Assembly (NCBI GenBank): GCA_031296325.1
Contig: JARLFY010000091.1
Span: 1 to 39,385, forward strand
DNA: 39,385 bases
From: Acidobacteriaceae bacterium
GTDB lineage: Bacteria > Acidobacteriota > Terriglobia > Terriglobales > Acidobacteriaceae
Direction: 5' to 3'
Below the pieces are notes generated by a model, which had not been told where the DNA came from, ran no database searches, and saw only the letters and a list, made by a program, of their open reading frames with translations. Positions 16,573 through 25,688 of this stretch are shown here, in pieces. A program made the position numbers and the translations under genes. Numbering within the stretch: position 1 is the stretch's first letter; every line of letters begins with the position of its first letter.

Positions 16573-17256
16573 CTACGGGAGATATTCGCTTACGCCGTCT
16601 TCTCCGGCCACCAGCGCCAGCTTTGCCATGCCGAGAAAGAGTCCGTGTTCGACGACTCCGATGATCGCGCGAATCTCCGCCGCCGTCCGCTGCGGATCGT
16701 CGATCCGACCGCAGGAGCAGTCGACGATGTAGTTGCCCTCGTCGGTGATAAACGCGCCGTCGCCGCTCTTTGCCAACCGCAGCTTTGGGTTCAATCCCAG
16801 CGCGGCCAGCTTCGGTTCAACCACTGGCAGGGCCATTTTGATGACCTCAACCGGCAGGGGGAACTTACCCAGATGCTCGACCAGCTTGGTCGAGTCCGCT
16901 ACGACGATGAACCGTTTTGCCGCGCTGACGACGATCTTTTCGCGCAGCAACGCTCCGCCTCCGCCCTTGATGAGACCAAGCCCAGCTCCGGGAATGCGCG
17001 CAATCTCGTCGGCTCCGTCGATATAGATGTCCAGTTCGGGAAGCTCGGCCAGCGTCGCGACATTCATGCCCAGCGAGACCGCCAGAGTGTGGCTCGCCTC
17101 CGACGAGGCGACGCAGCGAATCTTCAGATTGCGTGCCGCCAACTCGCGGATGAAGAGCGTTGCGGTCGTTCCCGTGCCCAGCCCGACGATCATTCCATCT
17201 TCTACGAACTCGACCGATCGCCGCGCGACCAGCCGCTTCGCATCATCCTGCGTCAT
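16573..17256 (-). CDS. rpiA: Ribose-5-phosphate isomerase A
   Basis: RpiA interconverts ribose 5-phosphate and ribulose 5-phosphate. The 227-aa protein shows GLGTGTTATLFIRELA, SSEASHTLAVSLG, DIYIDGADEIA and the catalytic KGGGGALLREKIVVSAA. I chose the ATG at 17256 (MTQDDAKRLVARRS) because AGGGGAA lies a few bases upstream and the sequence then aligns with the family; a longer frame starting at TTG 17310 would only add an unrelated stretch that overlaps the end of the preceding small ORF. It follows that 46-codon ORF by 32 bases. Confidence 0.93.
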   Translation of the reverse strand: MTQDDAKRLVARRSVEFVEDGMIVGLGTGTTATLFIRELAARNLKIRCVASSEASHTLAVSLGMNVATLAELPELDIYIDGADEIARIPGAGLGLIKGGGGALLREKIVVSAAKRFIVVADSTKLVEHLGKFPLPVEVIKMALPVVEPKLAALGLNPKLRLAKSGDGAFITDEGNYIVDCSCGRIDDPQRTAAEIRAIIGVVEHGLFLGMAKLALVAGEDGVSEYLP

Positions 17257-17288
17257 TCTGTTCCCCTGAAAAACTCGGGATTCGAGTG

Positions 17289-17429
17289 CTACGAATCCTC
17301 GTACTGCCAATCGTCGCTGGGCGGAACGCTATCCTCGTAGGTCGCCTGCAGCGACGAGTCAAAGGGCGTCCGCTCGCCGAGCTTCGCCTCTTCCGCTTCG
17401 CGCAACATCTCGCGTTCCGAATCCACCAT
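17289..17429 (-). CDS. Small acidic hypothetical protein (46 aa)
   Basis: An ATG at 17429 opens a 46-codon frame reading MVDSEREMLREAEEAKLGER, then TPFDSSLQATYEDSVPPSDD and WQYEDS. It is strongly acidic, begins with a predicted helix and ends in a Tyr/Trp-containing acidic tail. Codons use G or C at most third positions, like the neighbours. It sits 32 bases upstream of rpiA on the same strand, which supports co-expression. GGGATAG about nine bases before the ATG is only a moderate ribosome binding site. I do not recognise a family. Confidence 0.5.
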   Translation of the reverse strand: MVDSEREMLREAEEAKLGERTPFDSSLQATYEDSVPPSDDWQYEDS

Positions 17430-17449
17430 CGCTCTATCCCAAAGGCTTC

Positions 17450-17497
17450 ATTATTCCGCTGCGCTCTTGTTCTCATTCCGTAGCGCAGCGGAATAAT
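17450..17497. repeat. Perfect 16-bp inverted repeat between tkt and the small ORF
   Basis: ATTATTCCGCTGCGCT (17450-17465) and AGCGCAGCGGAATAAT (17482-17497) flank a 16-base spacer that itself contains CATTCCG. It belongs to the dispersed CCGCAGCGCAGCGG family. On the tkt transcript it would form a strong hairpin without a following T-run, possibly stabilising the 3' end. Confidence 0.75.
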
Positions 17498-17602
17498 CTG
17501 CTTCTGCCGTTTCTCGAACCCAAAACCTCAAACAACTCTCGATCCAACCCAGTCTGGATTAGCTTTTCACGCGCGCGAGCGCGTCGAGAGCCGCACGAAG
17601 TG

Positions 17603-19603
17603 CTACTTCTTGACCAGCTTCTTGGCGTGTTCGACGACGTTGGCTACGCTGATGCCCAGCTTCTCCATCGCAATCGGACCCGGTGCCGACGCGCCGAAGC
17701 GGTCGATGCCGATTACCGCGCCGTTCGAGCCGACGTACTTGTACCAGCCCATCGTTGCGCCGGCTTCGAGCGAGACCTTCGGGGTCTCGGCGGGCAGCAA
17801 CTCGGCCTTGTAAGCTGCGCTCTGCTCGTCGTAGATCTTGAAGCTCGGCATGGAGACGACCTTGGCCGTGATTCCCGCCGCTTTCAACTCCGCCGCCGCC
17901 GTCAGGCAGGTGGTAACTTCGGAACCAGCGCCAATCAGAATGACATCCGCCTTGGTAACCTCGGGGGTCATCGAGTAGGCTCCCTTCGGAGTTCCCGCAA
18001 ACGTCAGCGCCGCGTCGAAGACCGGAAGATCCTGCCGCGAGAGAGCCATGAAGCTGGCCGACTTGCGCTCCAGAGCGAGCTTCCAACAGGCCGACGTCTC
18101 GTTCGCGTCCGCCGGACGGAAGTCCGTCAGGTTGGGGATGGCGCGCAGGCTCATCAGGTGCTCGATGGGCTGATGCGTCGGGCCATCCTCGCCCAGACCG
18201 ACTGTGTCGTGGGTGAAGACATACAGCGAGTGGGTCGACATCAACGCGCCCAGACGAATCGCCGGACGACAGTAGTCGGAGAAGACGAAGAAGGTCGAGC
18301 CGAAGGGAATCAGACCGCCGTGCGCTGCGATTCCGTTGACCATCGCCATCATGCCGAACTCGCGAACGCCAAAGAAGACGTTGCGCCCATGCGGTTTCAC
18401 ATGGAAGCTGGCCGAGTCCTTGAAGATCGTCTTGGTCGAGGCGGTCAGATCGGCCGCGCCGCCAAAGAGTTCCGGCACAACCTTCTCAATCGCGTTCATT
18501 ACAACCTGACCAGCATTACGCGTGGCGACTTTCTTTGCCTCTGCGCCGGACGGGAAGGAGGGAATCGACTTCTCCCAGCCGTCGGCCATCTTGGCCGAGA
18601 CTACGCGCTCGAACTCCGTCGCTGGCGCTGGGTAAGCCGTCTTGTACTCGGCAAAGCTCGCGTCCCAGGCTGCATGGGCAGCCTTGCCGCGCGGCTTGAT
18701 GGTGTCCCAGTTGGCGCGCGCCTCGTCTGGAACATAGAAGCTCTTATCCTCGGGCCAGCCCAGATTCTTCTTGGTCGCCGCTACTGCTTCCGCGCCCAAC
18801 GCTTCGCCGTGAACCTTGTTGGTGCCAGCCTTCGGGCTTCCGAATCCGATCACCGTGCGCACACGGATCAGCGTAGGACGGGTCGTCTCGGCCTTGGCCG
18901 CCTTGATCGCGTCTTCGATGGCCACCAGATCGTTGCCGTCGGCCACGCTCAGAACCTGCCAGTTATACGACTCGAAGCGCCTGGTCACGTCTTCGGTGTA
19001 CGAAAGCTCGGTCGGCCCATCGAGCGAGATCAGGTTGTCGTCATACAGCACGATCAGCTTGCCCAGTCCGAGCGTTCCGGCCAGCGAGGCCGTCTCATGC
19101 GAGATGCCTTCCATCAGGTCGCCATCGCCGCACAGAACATAGGTGTGGTGATCGATTACGGCGTGGCCATCGCGGTTGTACACCTCTGCCATGTGCTTTT
19201 CCGCCACAGCCATTCCCACGGCCATTCCAAAACCCTGGCCCAGCGGTCCGGTGGTGACTTCGACGCCCGGCGTCTCGCCGTACTCCGGGTGTCCCGGGGT
19301 GTGCGATCCGTACTGGCGGAACTGCTGGAGCTGCTCCATCGGCAGGTTGTAGCCCGAGAGATGCAGCGAGCTATAGAGCAGCATGGAAGCGTGGCCGTTT
19401 GACAGCACAAAGCGATCGCGGTCGATCCACTTCGGAGCGGCGGGGTCGTGCTTCATCAGCTTGTGATAGAGCAGATAAGCAATTGGAGCGCAGCCCAGCG
19501 GGGCGCCCGGATGGCCGGATTTGGCCTTTTCAATTCCGTCTACAGCCAGAAAACGCAGTGCATTAATGGAAAGCTGGTCCAGTTCGTTCTGCTGATTGCT
19601 CAT
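17603..19603 (-). CDS. tkt: Transketolase
   Basis: Transketolase moves two-carbon units between sugar phosphates in the non-oxidative pentose phosphate pathway, using thiamine diphosphate. The 666-aa protein starts DQLSINALRFLAVDGIEKAKSGHPGAPLG. It has DRFVLSNGHASMLLYSSLHL and the cofactor motif CGDGDLMEGISHETASL ending in NLISLDGPTELSYTE. The middle domain shows GVREFGMMAMVNGIAAHGG and THDTVGLGEDGPTHQPIEHL with the catalytic residues. Length is normal. A 600-codon open frame on the opposite strand is its shadow. It heads the minus-strand sugar-phosphate cluster. Confidence 0.96.
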   Translation of the reverse strand: MSNQQNELDQLSINALRFLAVDGIEKAKSGHPGAPLGCAPIAYLLYHKLMKHDPAAPKWIDRDRFVLSNGHASMLLYSSLHLSGYNLPMEQLQQFRQYGSHTPGHPEYGETPGVEVTTGPLGQGFGMAVGMAVAEKHMAEVYNRDGHAVIDHHTYVLCGDGDLMEGISHETASLAGTLGLGKLIVLYDDNLISLDGPTELSYTEDVTRRFESYNWQVLSVADGNDLVAIEDAIKAAKAETTRPTLIRVRTVIGFGSPKAGTNKVHGEALGAEAVAATKKNLGWPEDKSFYVPDEARANWDTIKPRGKAAHAAWDASFAEYKTAYPAPATEFERVVSAKMADGWEKSIPSFPSGAEAKKVATRNAGQVVMNAIEKVVPELFGGAADLTASTKTIFKDSASFHVKPHGRNVFFGVREFGMMAMVNGIAAHGGLIPFGSTFFVFSDYCRPAIRLGALMSTHSLYVFTHDTVGLGEDGPTHQPIEHLMSLRAIPNLTDFRPADANETSACWKLALERKSASFMALSRQDLPVFDAALTFAGTPKGAYSMTPEVTKADVILIGAGSEVTTCLTAAAELKAAGITAKVVSMPSFKIYDEQSAAYKAELLPAETPKVSLEAGATMGWYKYVGSNGAVIGIDRFGASAPGPIAMEKLGISVANVVEHAKKLVKK

Positions 19604-19863
19604 GCTCTTCTCTTATACCCCTTGATTTGGTCTCCGATTACACGCCCATCCAGTTTACAAGAGAGAGCGGAGGAGTGCGGATTGAGGGTGAGGATATTTA
19701 ACGGTTGTTTCTTGCAGAGTTGTGTAAACTTGTCCGCATCATCGTTCAACCATTTGCATCCAATAGTCGGTAAGCAATCTCCCGTAGCGGACAGGACTCT
19801 GGCAGCACGATCCGCACGGCTCCAAAATTTGCACCATCAACACGATCTACAGGAGAAAAACCA

Positions 19864-20475
19864 GTGGCCTACGAACTTGCTCCTTTACCTTACGACTACG
19901 CCGCCCTCGAACCGCATATCGACGAGGCGACCATGAAGCTGCACCATGACAAGCATCACCAGACCTACGTTACCAACCTGAACGCGGCCATCGACAAGCA
20001 CCCCGAGCTCGCCAGCAAGACTCCCGAGGAACTCATCAAGAACCTCAGCGCCATTCCCGAGGACATTCGCACAGCCGTCAAGAACCATGGCGGCGGCCAC
20101 GTCAACCACACCATGTTCTGGCAGATCATGAAGCCAGCCGGTGGCGGCGAGCCGAATGGAGCCATCGCGGCGCAGATCAAGGCCGACTTTGGCGACTTCG
20201 AGAACTTCAAGAAGCTCTTCAACGAGGCCGCAGCCAAGCAGTTCGGCTCCGGCTGGGGTTGGCTGGTCTTTCAGGCCGGCAAGCTGAAGATCGTCACCAC
20301 GGCGAATCAGGATAGCCCGCTCTCCGAGGGACTCTACCCCATTCTCGCCAATGACATCTGGGAGCATGCCTATTACCTGAAGTACCAGAACCGCCGCGCC
20401 GACTATCTCGCCGCCTGGTGGAACGTCGTCAACTGGGACGAGGTCAACAAGCGCTTCGCCATCGCCAGCAAATAA
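19864..20475 (+). CDS. sodA: Superoxide dismutase, Mn type
   Basis: The enzyme converts superoxide to oxygen and peroxide in the cytoplasm; there is no signal peptide. The 203-aa protein has metal ligands H27 in [13 protein letters not shown] and H82 in [11 protein letters not shown], then the Asp and His of [37 protein letters not shown] and TTANQDSPL are the forms seen in Mn-containing enzymes as opposed to Fe enzymes, so I infer manganese, though cambialistic activity cannot be excluded. The start is GTG, preceded by the strong site AGGAG. A terminator follows 15 bases after the stop. Confidence 0.92.
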   Translation: MAYELAPLPYDYAALEPHIDEATMKLHHDKHHQTYVTNLNAAIDKHPELASKTPEELIKNLSAIPEDIRTAVKNHGGGHVNHTMFWQIMKPAGGGEPNGAIAAQIKADFGDFENFKKLFNEAAAKQFGSGWGWLVFQAGKLKIVTTANQDSPLSEGLYPILANDIWEHAYYLKYQNRRADYLAAWWNVVNWDEVNKRFAIASK

Positions 20476-20489
20476 TCGCGCAGATCCAG

Positions 20490-20534
20490 ATCTCCCTGAC
20501 GCTCAGGATTGCTGCGCGTCAGGGAGATTTTTCT
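20490..20534 (+). terminator. Rho-independent terminator of sodA
   Basis: ATCTCCCTGACGC (20490-20502) pairs perfectly with GCGTCAGGGAGAT (20516-20528) and is followed by TTTTCT. The stem of 13 bp with a 13-base loop is strong and directly downstream of the sod gene. Confidence 0.88.
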
Positions 20535-20640
20535 GTCATTTAACTTTTGTCTGATCGTTCGGGTATCATCCTTTTGCCGGTGCAAAGGGATTTTTTGTGC
20601 GTCGGCATTATTTTTGCGGAAGATTGAGCGAGGTCAGGCG

Positions 20641-21972
20641 ATGTCAGTTCGGCGAGTGCTGGTTGCAACTGCGAGCGTTTTTGCGATGGGAATGATTCAG
20701 CAGGGCGCATACGCGCAGACGGCAGCTTCGCCGCAGACGGCTCAGTCCCAGCCAGCCGCCGCGCATTCCTTTCCCAAGGAACTGACCGATACTCCGGTAG
20801 CTCCGCCAAACACCGACGCAATGCGTCTGGCCGGGATTGCCAAGGATGCCTCGCGGCAGTTTGGCAGCGATCCCGATGAGCCGGGTTCGCTGGATCGGGA
20901 TCTTTCGCCGGAGTTGACGCCGAAGGCCGTTGGCGCGGCCATGCGCAAGGTTGCCGACTGGCAGCTTGGCCAATCGCAGACTTACTTCAGCGTGATCGAC
21001 AAGGCGCGCAATCTGGACGGGCGCCTCTGGACCTGGGCCGTTCTCTACACCGGATACACGGCGGCGTCCGATGCGCTGAATGAGCCGAAGTATCGCGAAG
21101 CGATGGAGGAGATGGGCAAGAGTTACAACTGGGAGTTGCGCAACAACGGCAAGTTGCCCGGCGGGGACGATGAGATTCTGGGTCAGACCTTCCTTGAGCT
21201 GTATCTGATCGACAAGAAACCGGAGCAGCTTGCCAATGTGCGCGCCAACTTCGACGAGATTCTGGCGGCTCCGCGCGTCGAGCTTGGCTCGAATCAGAAG
21301 ATTGCGTGGTGGTGGTGCGATGCGCTCTTCATGGCTCCGCCAACCTGGGCGCGGATGTATGCGGCGACCGGCGACCGCAAGTACATCACCTACCTCGACG
21401 AGGAGTGGGCCAAGACCTCGCAGTCGCTCTACGACTCGCAGGAACATCTCTATGCGCGCGATGCCAGTTTCATCGGCAAGACCGAGAAGAATGGACAGAA
21501 GATCTTCTGGTCGCGCGGCGAAGGCTGGGTGATGGGCGGGCTGGCGCGCACACTGGAGTATCTGCCCAAGGACGATGCGGCGCGCGCGAAGTACGTCACG
21601 CAGTTGCAGGAGATGGCCGCGGCGGTGAAGAAGATTCAGGGACCGGACGGGCTGTGGCGTCCCGGTCTGCTCGATCCCAAGTCCTACGATCAGCCGGAGG
21701 TCTCCGGTTCGGCGCTGATGGTCTACGGCATGGCGTGGGGCGTCAACAACGGCGTTCTCGACCGCACAACCTACCTGCCGGTGATTAGCAAGGCGTGGGC
21801 GGGAATTCTCAAGCACGTCTACGCGGACGGGCGACTGGGAGACATCCAGCAGACCGGAGCGCAGCCCTCGACCTACAAGCCCTCGGCCAGCTACAACTAC
21901 GGCGTCGGCGGATTCCTGCTGGCAGGCAGCGAGGTTATCAAGCTCAACGCGGCAGGGCAGAGCAAAAAATAA
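20641..21972 (+). CDS. Secreted glycoside hydrolase family 105 (unsaturated rhamnogalacturonyl hydrolase-like)
   Basis: GH105 enzymes remove the unsaturated uronic acid left at oligosaccharide ends by pectin lyases. From ATG 20641 the 443-aa protein has a signal peptide (SVRRVLVATASVFAMGM, cut near AYAQ). An alpha/alpha-barrel follows, with DGRLWTWAVLYTGY, the catalytic-region segment KLPGGDDEILGQTFLEL, WWWCDALFMAPPTWARMY, FWSRGEGWVMGGLARTLEYLP and SYNYGVGGFLLAGSEV, all typical of the YteR/YesR group. A longer frame starting at 20509 overlaps the sod terminator and would bury the signal peptide, so I rejected it; GAGG precedes 20641. It converges on the DUF4450-like gene with a shared terminator. 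Confidence 0.87.
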   Translation: MSVRRVLVATASVFAMGMIQQGAYAQTAASPQTAQSQPAAAHSFPKELTDTPVAPPNTDAMRLAGIAKDASRQFGSDPDEPGSLDRDLSPELTPKAVGAAMRKVADWQLGQSQTYFSVIDKARNLDGRLWTWAVLYTGYTAASDALNEPKYREAMEEMGKSYNWELRNNGKLPGGDDEILGQTFLELYLIDKKPEQLANVRANFDEILAAPRVELGSNQKIAWWWCDALFMAPPTWARMYAATGDRKYITYLDEEWAKTSQSLYDSQEHLYARDASFIGKTEKNGQKIFWSRGEGWVMGGLARTLEYLPKDDAARAKYVTQLQEMAAAVKKIQGPDGLWRPGLLDPKSYDQPEVSGSALMVYGMAWGVNNGVLDRTTYLPVISKAWAGILKHVYADGRLGDIQQTGAQPSTYKPSASYNYGVGGFLLAGSEVIKLNAAGQSKK

Positions 21973-21996
21973 TCAAGCGAGATGGAAGAGGCAAGC

Positions 21997-22035
21997 GAGA
22001 CGGGGCGAGGTGAGAAGATCACTTCGCCCCGTCTC
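21997..22035. terminator. Bidirectional terminator between GH105 and the DUF4450-like gene
   Basis: A 17-bp stem with one G-T pair (arms 21997-22013 and 22019-22035, loop GAAGA) lies between the two convergent stops, two bases before the minus-strand stop codon. The T-run is short on the plus side (CATTT), so termination may be partial. Confidence 0.75.
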
Positions 22036-22037
22036 AT

Positions 22038-25000
22038 TTACTCCACGCGGAGAAGGGTTGCGGCCAGCAGGGCGACGACGATTCCGTAGAGTTCCGTCTG
22101 GATCTCAAGCGAGGCGAGAGTCTTGTGCGAATCGAGCGAGAGGTGCAGGATCGTCGCGGCGCCGCCGGGAACGGCGCGTCCCTTGCCGTGAAAGGCGATG
22201 GGGTTGAGCAGGCGCGTCTCGCCGGAGCGCAGATCGACGCGCGGAGGAAGCGGAGCCTCGTTGACGAAGAGGTAGTCGTCCAGCATGTAGTCCTGCTCGA
22301 TGGGCCACCACGTCTCTGGATTGCGCAGAACGAGCTTTGACGAACTGCCGTCAGTGTAGTTCACCGATACCGTTGCGTGGATCATGCGACTGCACTGCGG
22401 CAACGTGGTTCCAGCGAGCAAAAGATAGATTCCGCTGGCGCGACCCGTGAGCGAGAGCCGGGCCGAGGGCGCGTCCTGCTTCCAATAGGAGAGGAAGAGG
22501 CAGTTGGGCGCACGACCCGCAGGAGTGCGGAAGGGAACTCCGAGCGGAGTCTTCAGCAGTCCACCCGCAGCGCGCAGTCCCGCGTCGTCGATGTCGGCGC
22601 GGTTGTCGGGATTGGCCCAGCCGCCGAGCAGGTTGTCGGCGAAGGCCAGCGAGCAGTAGGGTGAACGCGGCTCGGCGTAGACGCGGGTAAAGATCTCGTT
22701 GATCTGATCCTTCAGCAGAGAAGTAAGATCGAGCGGTTCGGCCTGTGCGCCTGCGGCGAGATATGGGCTTGGCGCAAAGACGGGCTTGGCTTCCTTCACG
22801 TCAAACGAGATCGGCATCGACCAGATGCACTCGCCCTGTTTCATGTTGGCGAAGACAGTGTGGAAGCCGAGGGATGTGACGCGACCCTCGGTGAGGGCGT
22901 GCTGCGGGTCGTCAATCTGCGCCAGCGCGACGCCTTTGGGCAGGACGATAGAATCGCCAATGCGATAGGTGTTTGGGAGCTCATGGAGGTTATCCCACGT
23001 CATGTTCTCGTCGCCATCGCCATACTTAGATTCCACGCTGATGTTGTATGTCCGCTCTGCGGGCAGTTGGATGACGACTTGTGGTGTTCCGACGGCTTCG
23101 GGGTCGAAGGCGCACTGAATCGGCGAGCCGTTGCAAAAGACTTTAGGCAGCGTTGTGGTGCCCTGAGCTGTGGAGAGGATCAGCGTAACGGGGACGGCCT
23201 TGGGGAAGCGGCTGGTGAACTCGTAGATCTCCGCGAAGACAAGGCCTGTCCCGATGGTTGTGGATCCGCTACGCACGGTTCGTATAAAGTCGAAGTCCTT
23301 GTGGTGAAGTGAAACGCGATTCCCGACAGCGCTGGGCCGGATGATGCGGATGCGGTTGGCTATGAGGTCGGGCTGGATGCCGAAGAGTCCTTCGACGAGG
23401 GCGCGGGAGGTAATGCCGATAGGGTCGGCGAAGTCGCGCTGCGCCTCCTGCCGGTGCGGGTCGAGCGCCGAGGTCATGTGGAAGTCGCCGGGGCAGAGGC
23501 CCATGTACATCGAATCCAGCAGACTGCCCTTCAGGATGCGATAGGCCTCGTCGTTCATCCCCGCCTGCCACAGCGCAAGGGCCATGTGCGCGTTCTCGGC
23601 CAAAAGCAGCAGGTTGAGCGACCACATATATGGCAGCCAGTCTGTGCAGGAGAGCATGTACAGGTTCTCGTTCGGAACTCCTTCGCCGAGGATGGGAACG
23701 TGGCGCAGCATGTGGAGCCGCTCGGCGCAGATCTGCCAGGCCTGACGTGGCGTTGTGGCCTCGCTGTCGATGGCGTGGTAGACCGTCCACAGCGCCGGAT
23801 TGCTGTAGACGGTTTGCGGGCCGAGGATGTCTTTGGACTCGGCGAAGGCTCCCTGCGCGGGTAGCCAGAGCAGCCGCTGGATGCCTTCGTTGAGTAGCGC
23901 GGCCTCGGCCTCGTACGCCGATGGGTCTTCGCCGAACAGTCGGGCAAGTCGTGCCGCAGTGCGCAGGGCGAAGAGATTGTAGGCCGACGAGTGCATCGCG
24001 CCGCCGCCGTTGTACTGGAGGTTGTCGCTGGCCCAGATGGCGGCGTAGGCCTCGTAGAGCGGCAGTGTCTTGCCGTCGGCTGTGGTGTAGGTGCGGCGAA
24101 AGAGACGGCGCTCCCAGGCTAGGTGTCGCTGCAAGGCAGGCCAGACCTCGCGGGCAAAGGCGAGGTCTCCGGTCCACATCAGATGGCGCAACATCATGTC
24201 GATGAAGACCATATTCATGTCGTAGTGATTGGCCGAGAGATCCCCATTCGAGTGCAGCAAGGACTCCTTGCGCGTGCGATGGAGGTTGGGCGCAGGATCC
24301 CACGGCCCGGTAACCTGCCCGGTGGCGGGATCGCCGGTGGTGATCGCCGCAGTGTTCTGCTTCTTCAGCCAGTGGCGAATGTGTTGCTGCGCGCGGTCGT
24401 GCTGGCCGAGCGAGTCAAGAACGTAGGGGCCGCGCCATCCGGCCAGAGCCACACGCCACGCAACGCCGCCGTGCAGAACGCACTGCTGCCGCGCATCCCA
24501 GAGCGTCTCCGCAGCGACGGCCAGCGCAGGGCCAACGGCGTTGATGTACTCGTCGGGAGTATCGATCGTCAGCGTCGCTGCCAGAGCTTTGACCTGCACG
24601 CTGCGAGATGCGAAGAATGGAGCGGGATCGAGACCCAGACTACTGCCGCTTGCTTCCGGTCGCGCAGCGGGCTGATTTTCTGTTGCAGTTCTTTCGATTC
24701 GATCAATCGTGACAAAGAGCGGAGTGTCTTGAAGTTTCGTAGAGCCCGTGAGAACGGCCTGTTTGGCTTTAACTCCAAAAGCGTCTCCAACTGCTGGCGA
24801 TGCATTCCATGCAGCAAACTCGTCCTGGTGTAGCCACGAGTTCGGTGGGAATGTAAGCAACAGATCGCACGTCTTGCTGACAAGATGACTTGCCATTCGC
24901 TTGCTGACATCGAGTCTGCTTTGGACGTAGTCGTAGGCCTCACCATAAATGGCACTGATGTAAGTATTTCCCTCGCACTCTTCGGGGCGGAGCTGGAAAA

Positions 25001-25688
25001 ACTGGCTGACTGGTTGGACCTCGCATCCGATGTCGCCGTTGCGTCGGCCCTTGCGTCCGCTGACGCCGCCAAATGCCCAGGCGAGGCGTGTGCCTTCGGG
25101 AAGATTGGCGCCCTCGACCTTCACAATTAGGCCGGAGCCAATGCCTGCTGTGACGAGTTCAACGCGCAGCATTCCACTGCCGAGCAGCGAGTCACGGATC
25201 TCGTAGATCATGCGTCCTGGGCGGTAGCGCGCGACGACCTCGTCGGCCTCGGCAGCCCACTTCGATGCAACGCCCTTACTGCCAGCCGCGCCGCCAGCGA
25301 TGAAGCCGAGTTTGAAGTTTCCTCCGTGACCGGGCAGATAGAGCGAGAACTCGGGCACATCGCTCGCGTCCACGCGGAAGTCGGCGGAGCGTTCGGTGGA
25401 GCAGGGCGCATACAGCGGGCGATTGAAGTACTCGCCGCCGTTGCGGATGACGAAGTCGCCGTGGTCTGGGTAGTAGCGCAGCGGGCGCGCAGTGTGGCCC
25501 TTCATCAGCGGCTGGATGCTGCCAGAGATTACCTCCGGCGGAGGCGGGATGCGCGCGGTTCCTTGCTCGGATGTTGGGGCCGCGCCGGTCGTCTGACCAA
25601 GTCCGTTGAGGCTGACTGCGGCCTGCGCAGCCACCGCGCTGGATACAGCCAGAAAACGCCGTCGCGACCAATCCTTGCCGAATTCCAT
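22038..25688 (-). CDS. Tat-exported large glycosidase-like protein, DUF4450 family
   Basis: The 1216-aa protein begins with a twin-arginine signal (WSRRRFLAVSSAVAAQAA), so it is exported folded. Its N-terminal part is beta-rich (YFNRPLYAPCSTERSADFRV, YLPGHGGNFKLGF). The middle looks like a six-hairpin alpha/alpha-barrel: GGVAWRVALAGWRGPYVLDSLG, LHSNGDLSANHYDMNMVFID, NLQYNGGGAMHSSAYNLFAL and SCTDWLPYMWSLNLLLLAE. The C-terminal third is again beta-sandwich. From memory this matches DUF4450 proteins found in pectin and rhamnogalacturonan utilisation loci; the exact bond cut is unknown to me. Pairing with a GH105 enzyme supports a role in pectin side-chain breakdown. A 19-base palindrome lies 34 bases upstream of the start, a likely operator. 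Confidence 0.7.
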   Translation of the reverse strand: MEFGKDWSRRRFLAVSSAVAAQAAVSLNGLGQTTGAAPTSEQGTARIPPPPEVISGSIQPLMKGHTARPLRYYPDHGDFVIRNGGEYFNRPLYAPCSTERSADFRVDASDVPEFSLYLPGHGGNFKLGFIAGGAAGSKGVASKWAAEADEVVARYRPGRMIYEIRDSLLGSGMLRVELVTAGIGSGLIVKVEGANLPEGTRLAWAFGGVSGRKGRRNGDIGCEVQPVSQFFQLRPEECEGNTYISAIYGEAYDYVQSRLDVSKRMASHLVSKTCDLLLTFPPNSWLHQDEFAAWNASPAVGDAFGVKAKQAVLTGSTKLQDTPLFVTIDRIERTATENQPAARPEASGSSLGLDPAPFFASRSVQVKALAATLTIDTPDEYINAVGPALAVAAETLWDARQQCVLHGGVAWRVALAGWRGPYVLDSLGQHDRAQQHIRHWLKKQNTAAITTGDPATGQVTGPWDPAPNLHRTRKESLLHSNGDLSANHYDMNMVFIDMMLRHLMWTGDLAFAREVWPALQRHLAWERRLFRRTYTTADGKTLPLYEAYAAIWASDNLQYNGGGAMHSSAYNLFALRTAARLARLFGEDPSAYEAEAALLNEGIQRLLWLPAQGAFAESKDILGPQTVYSNPALWTVYHAIDSEATTPRQAWQICAERLHMLRHVPILGEGVPNENLYMLSCTDWLPYMWSLNLLLLAENAHMALALWQAGMNDEAYRILKGSLLDSMYMGLCPGDFHMTSALDPHRQEAQRDFADPIGITSRALVEGLFGIQPDLIANRIRIIRPSAVGNRVSLHHKDFDFIRTVRSGSTTIGTGLVFAEIYEFTSRFPKAVPVTLILSTAQGTTTLPKVFCNGSPIQCAFDPEAVGTPQVVIQLPAERTYNISVESKYGDGDENMTWDNLHELPNTYRIGDSIVLPKGVALAQIDDPQHALTEGRVTSLGFHTVFANMKQGECIWSMPISFDVKEAKPVFAPSPYLAAGAQAEPLDLTSLLKDQINEIFTRVYAEPRSPYCSLAFADNLLGGWANPDNRADIDDAGLRAAGGLLKTPLGVPFRTPAGRAPNCLFLSYWKQDAPSARLSLTGRASGIYLLLAGTTLPQCSRMIHATVSVNYTDGSSSKLVLRNPETWWPIEQDYMLDDYLFVNEAPLPPRVDLRSGETRLLNPIAFHGKGRAVPGGAATILHLSLDSHKTLASLEIQTELYGIVVALLAATLLRVE

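Noticed and set aside
17600-19402. 600-codon plus-strand frame
   Set aside because: It is exactly antisense to transketolase and is an arginine/glutamine/histidine-rich mirror frame typical of high-GC genes.
20644-21816. 390-codon minus-strand frame
   Set aside because: It is antisense to the GH105 gene, with shadow composition.
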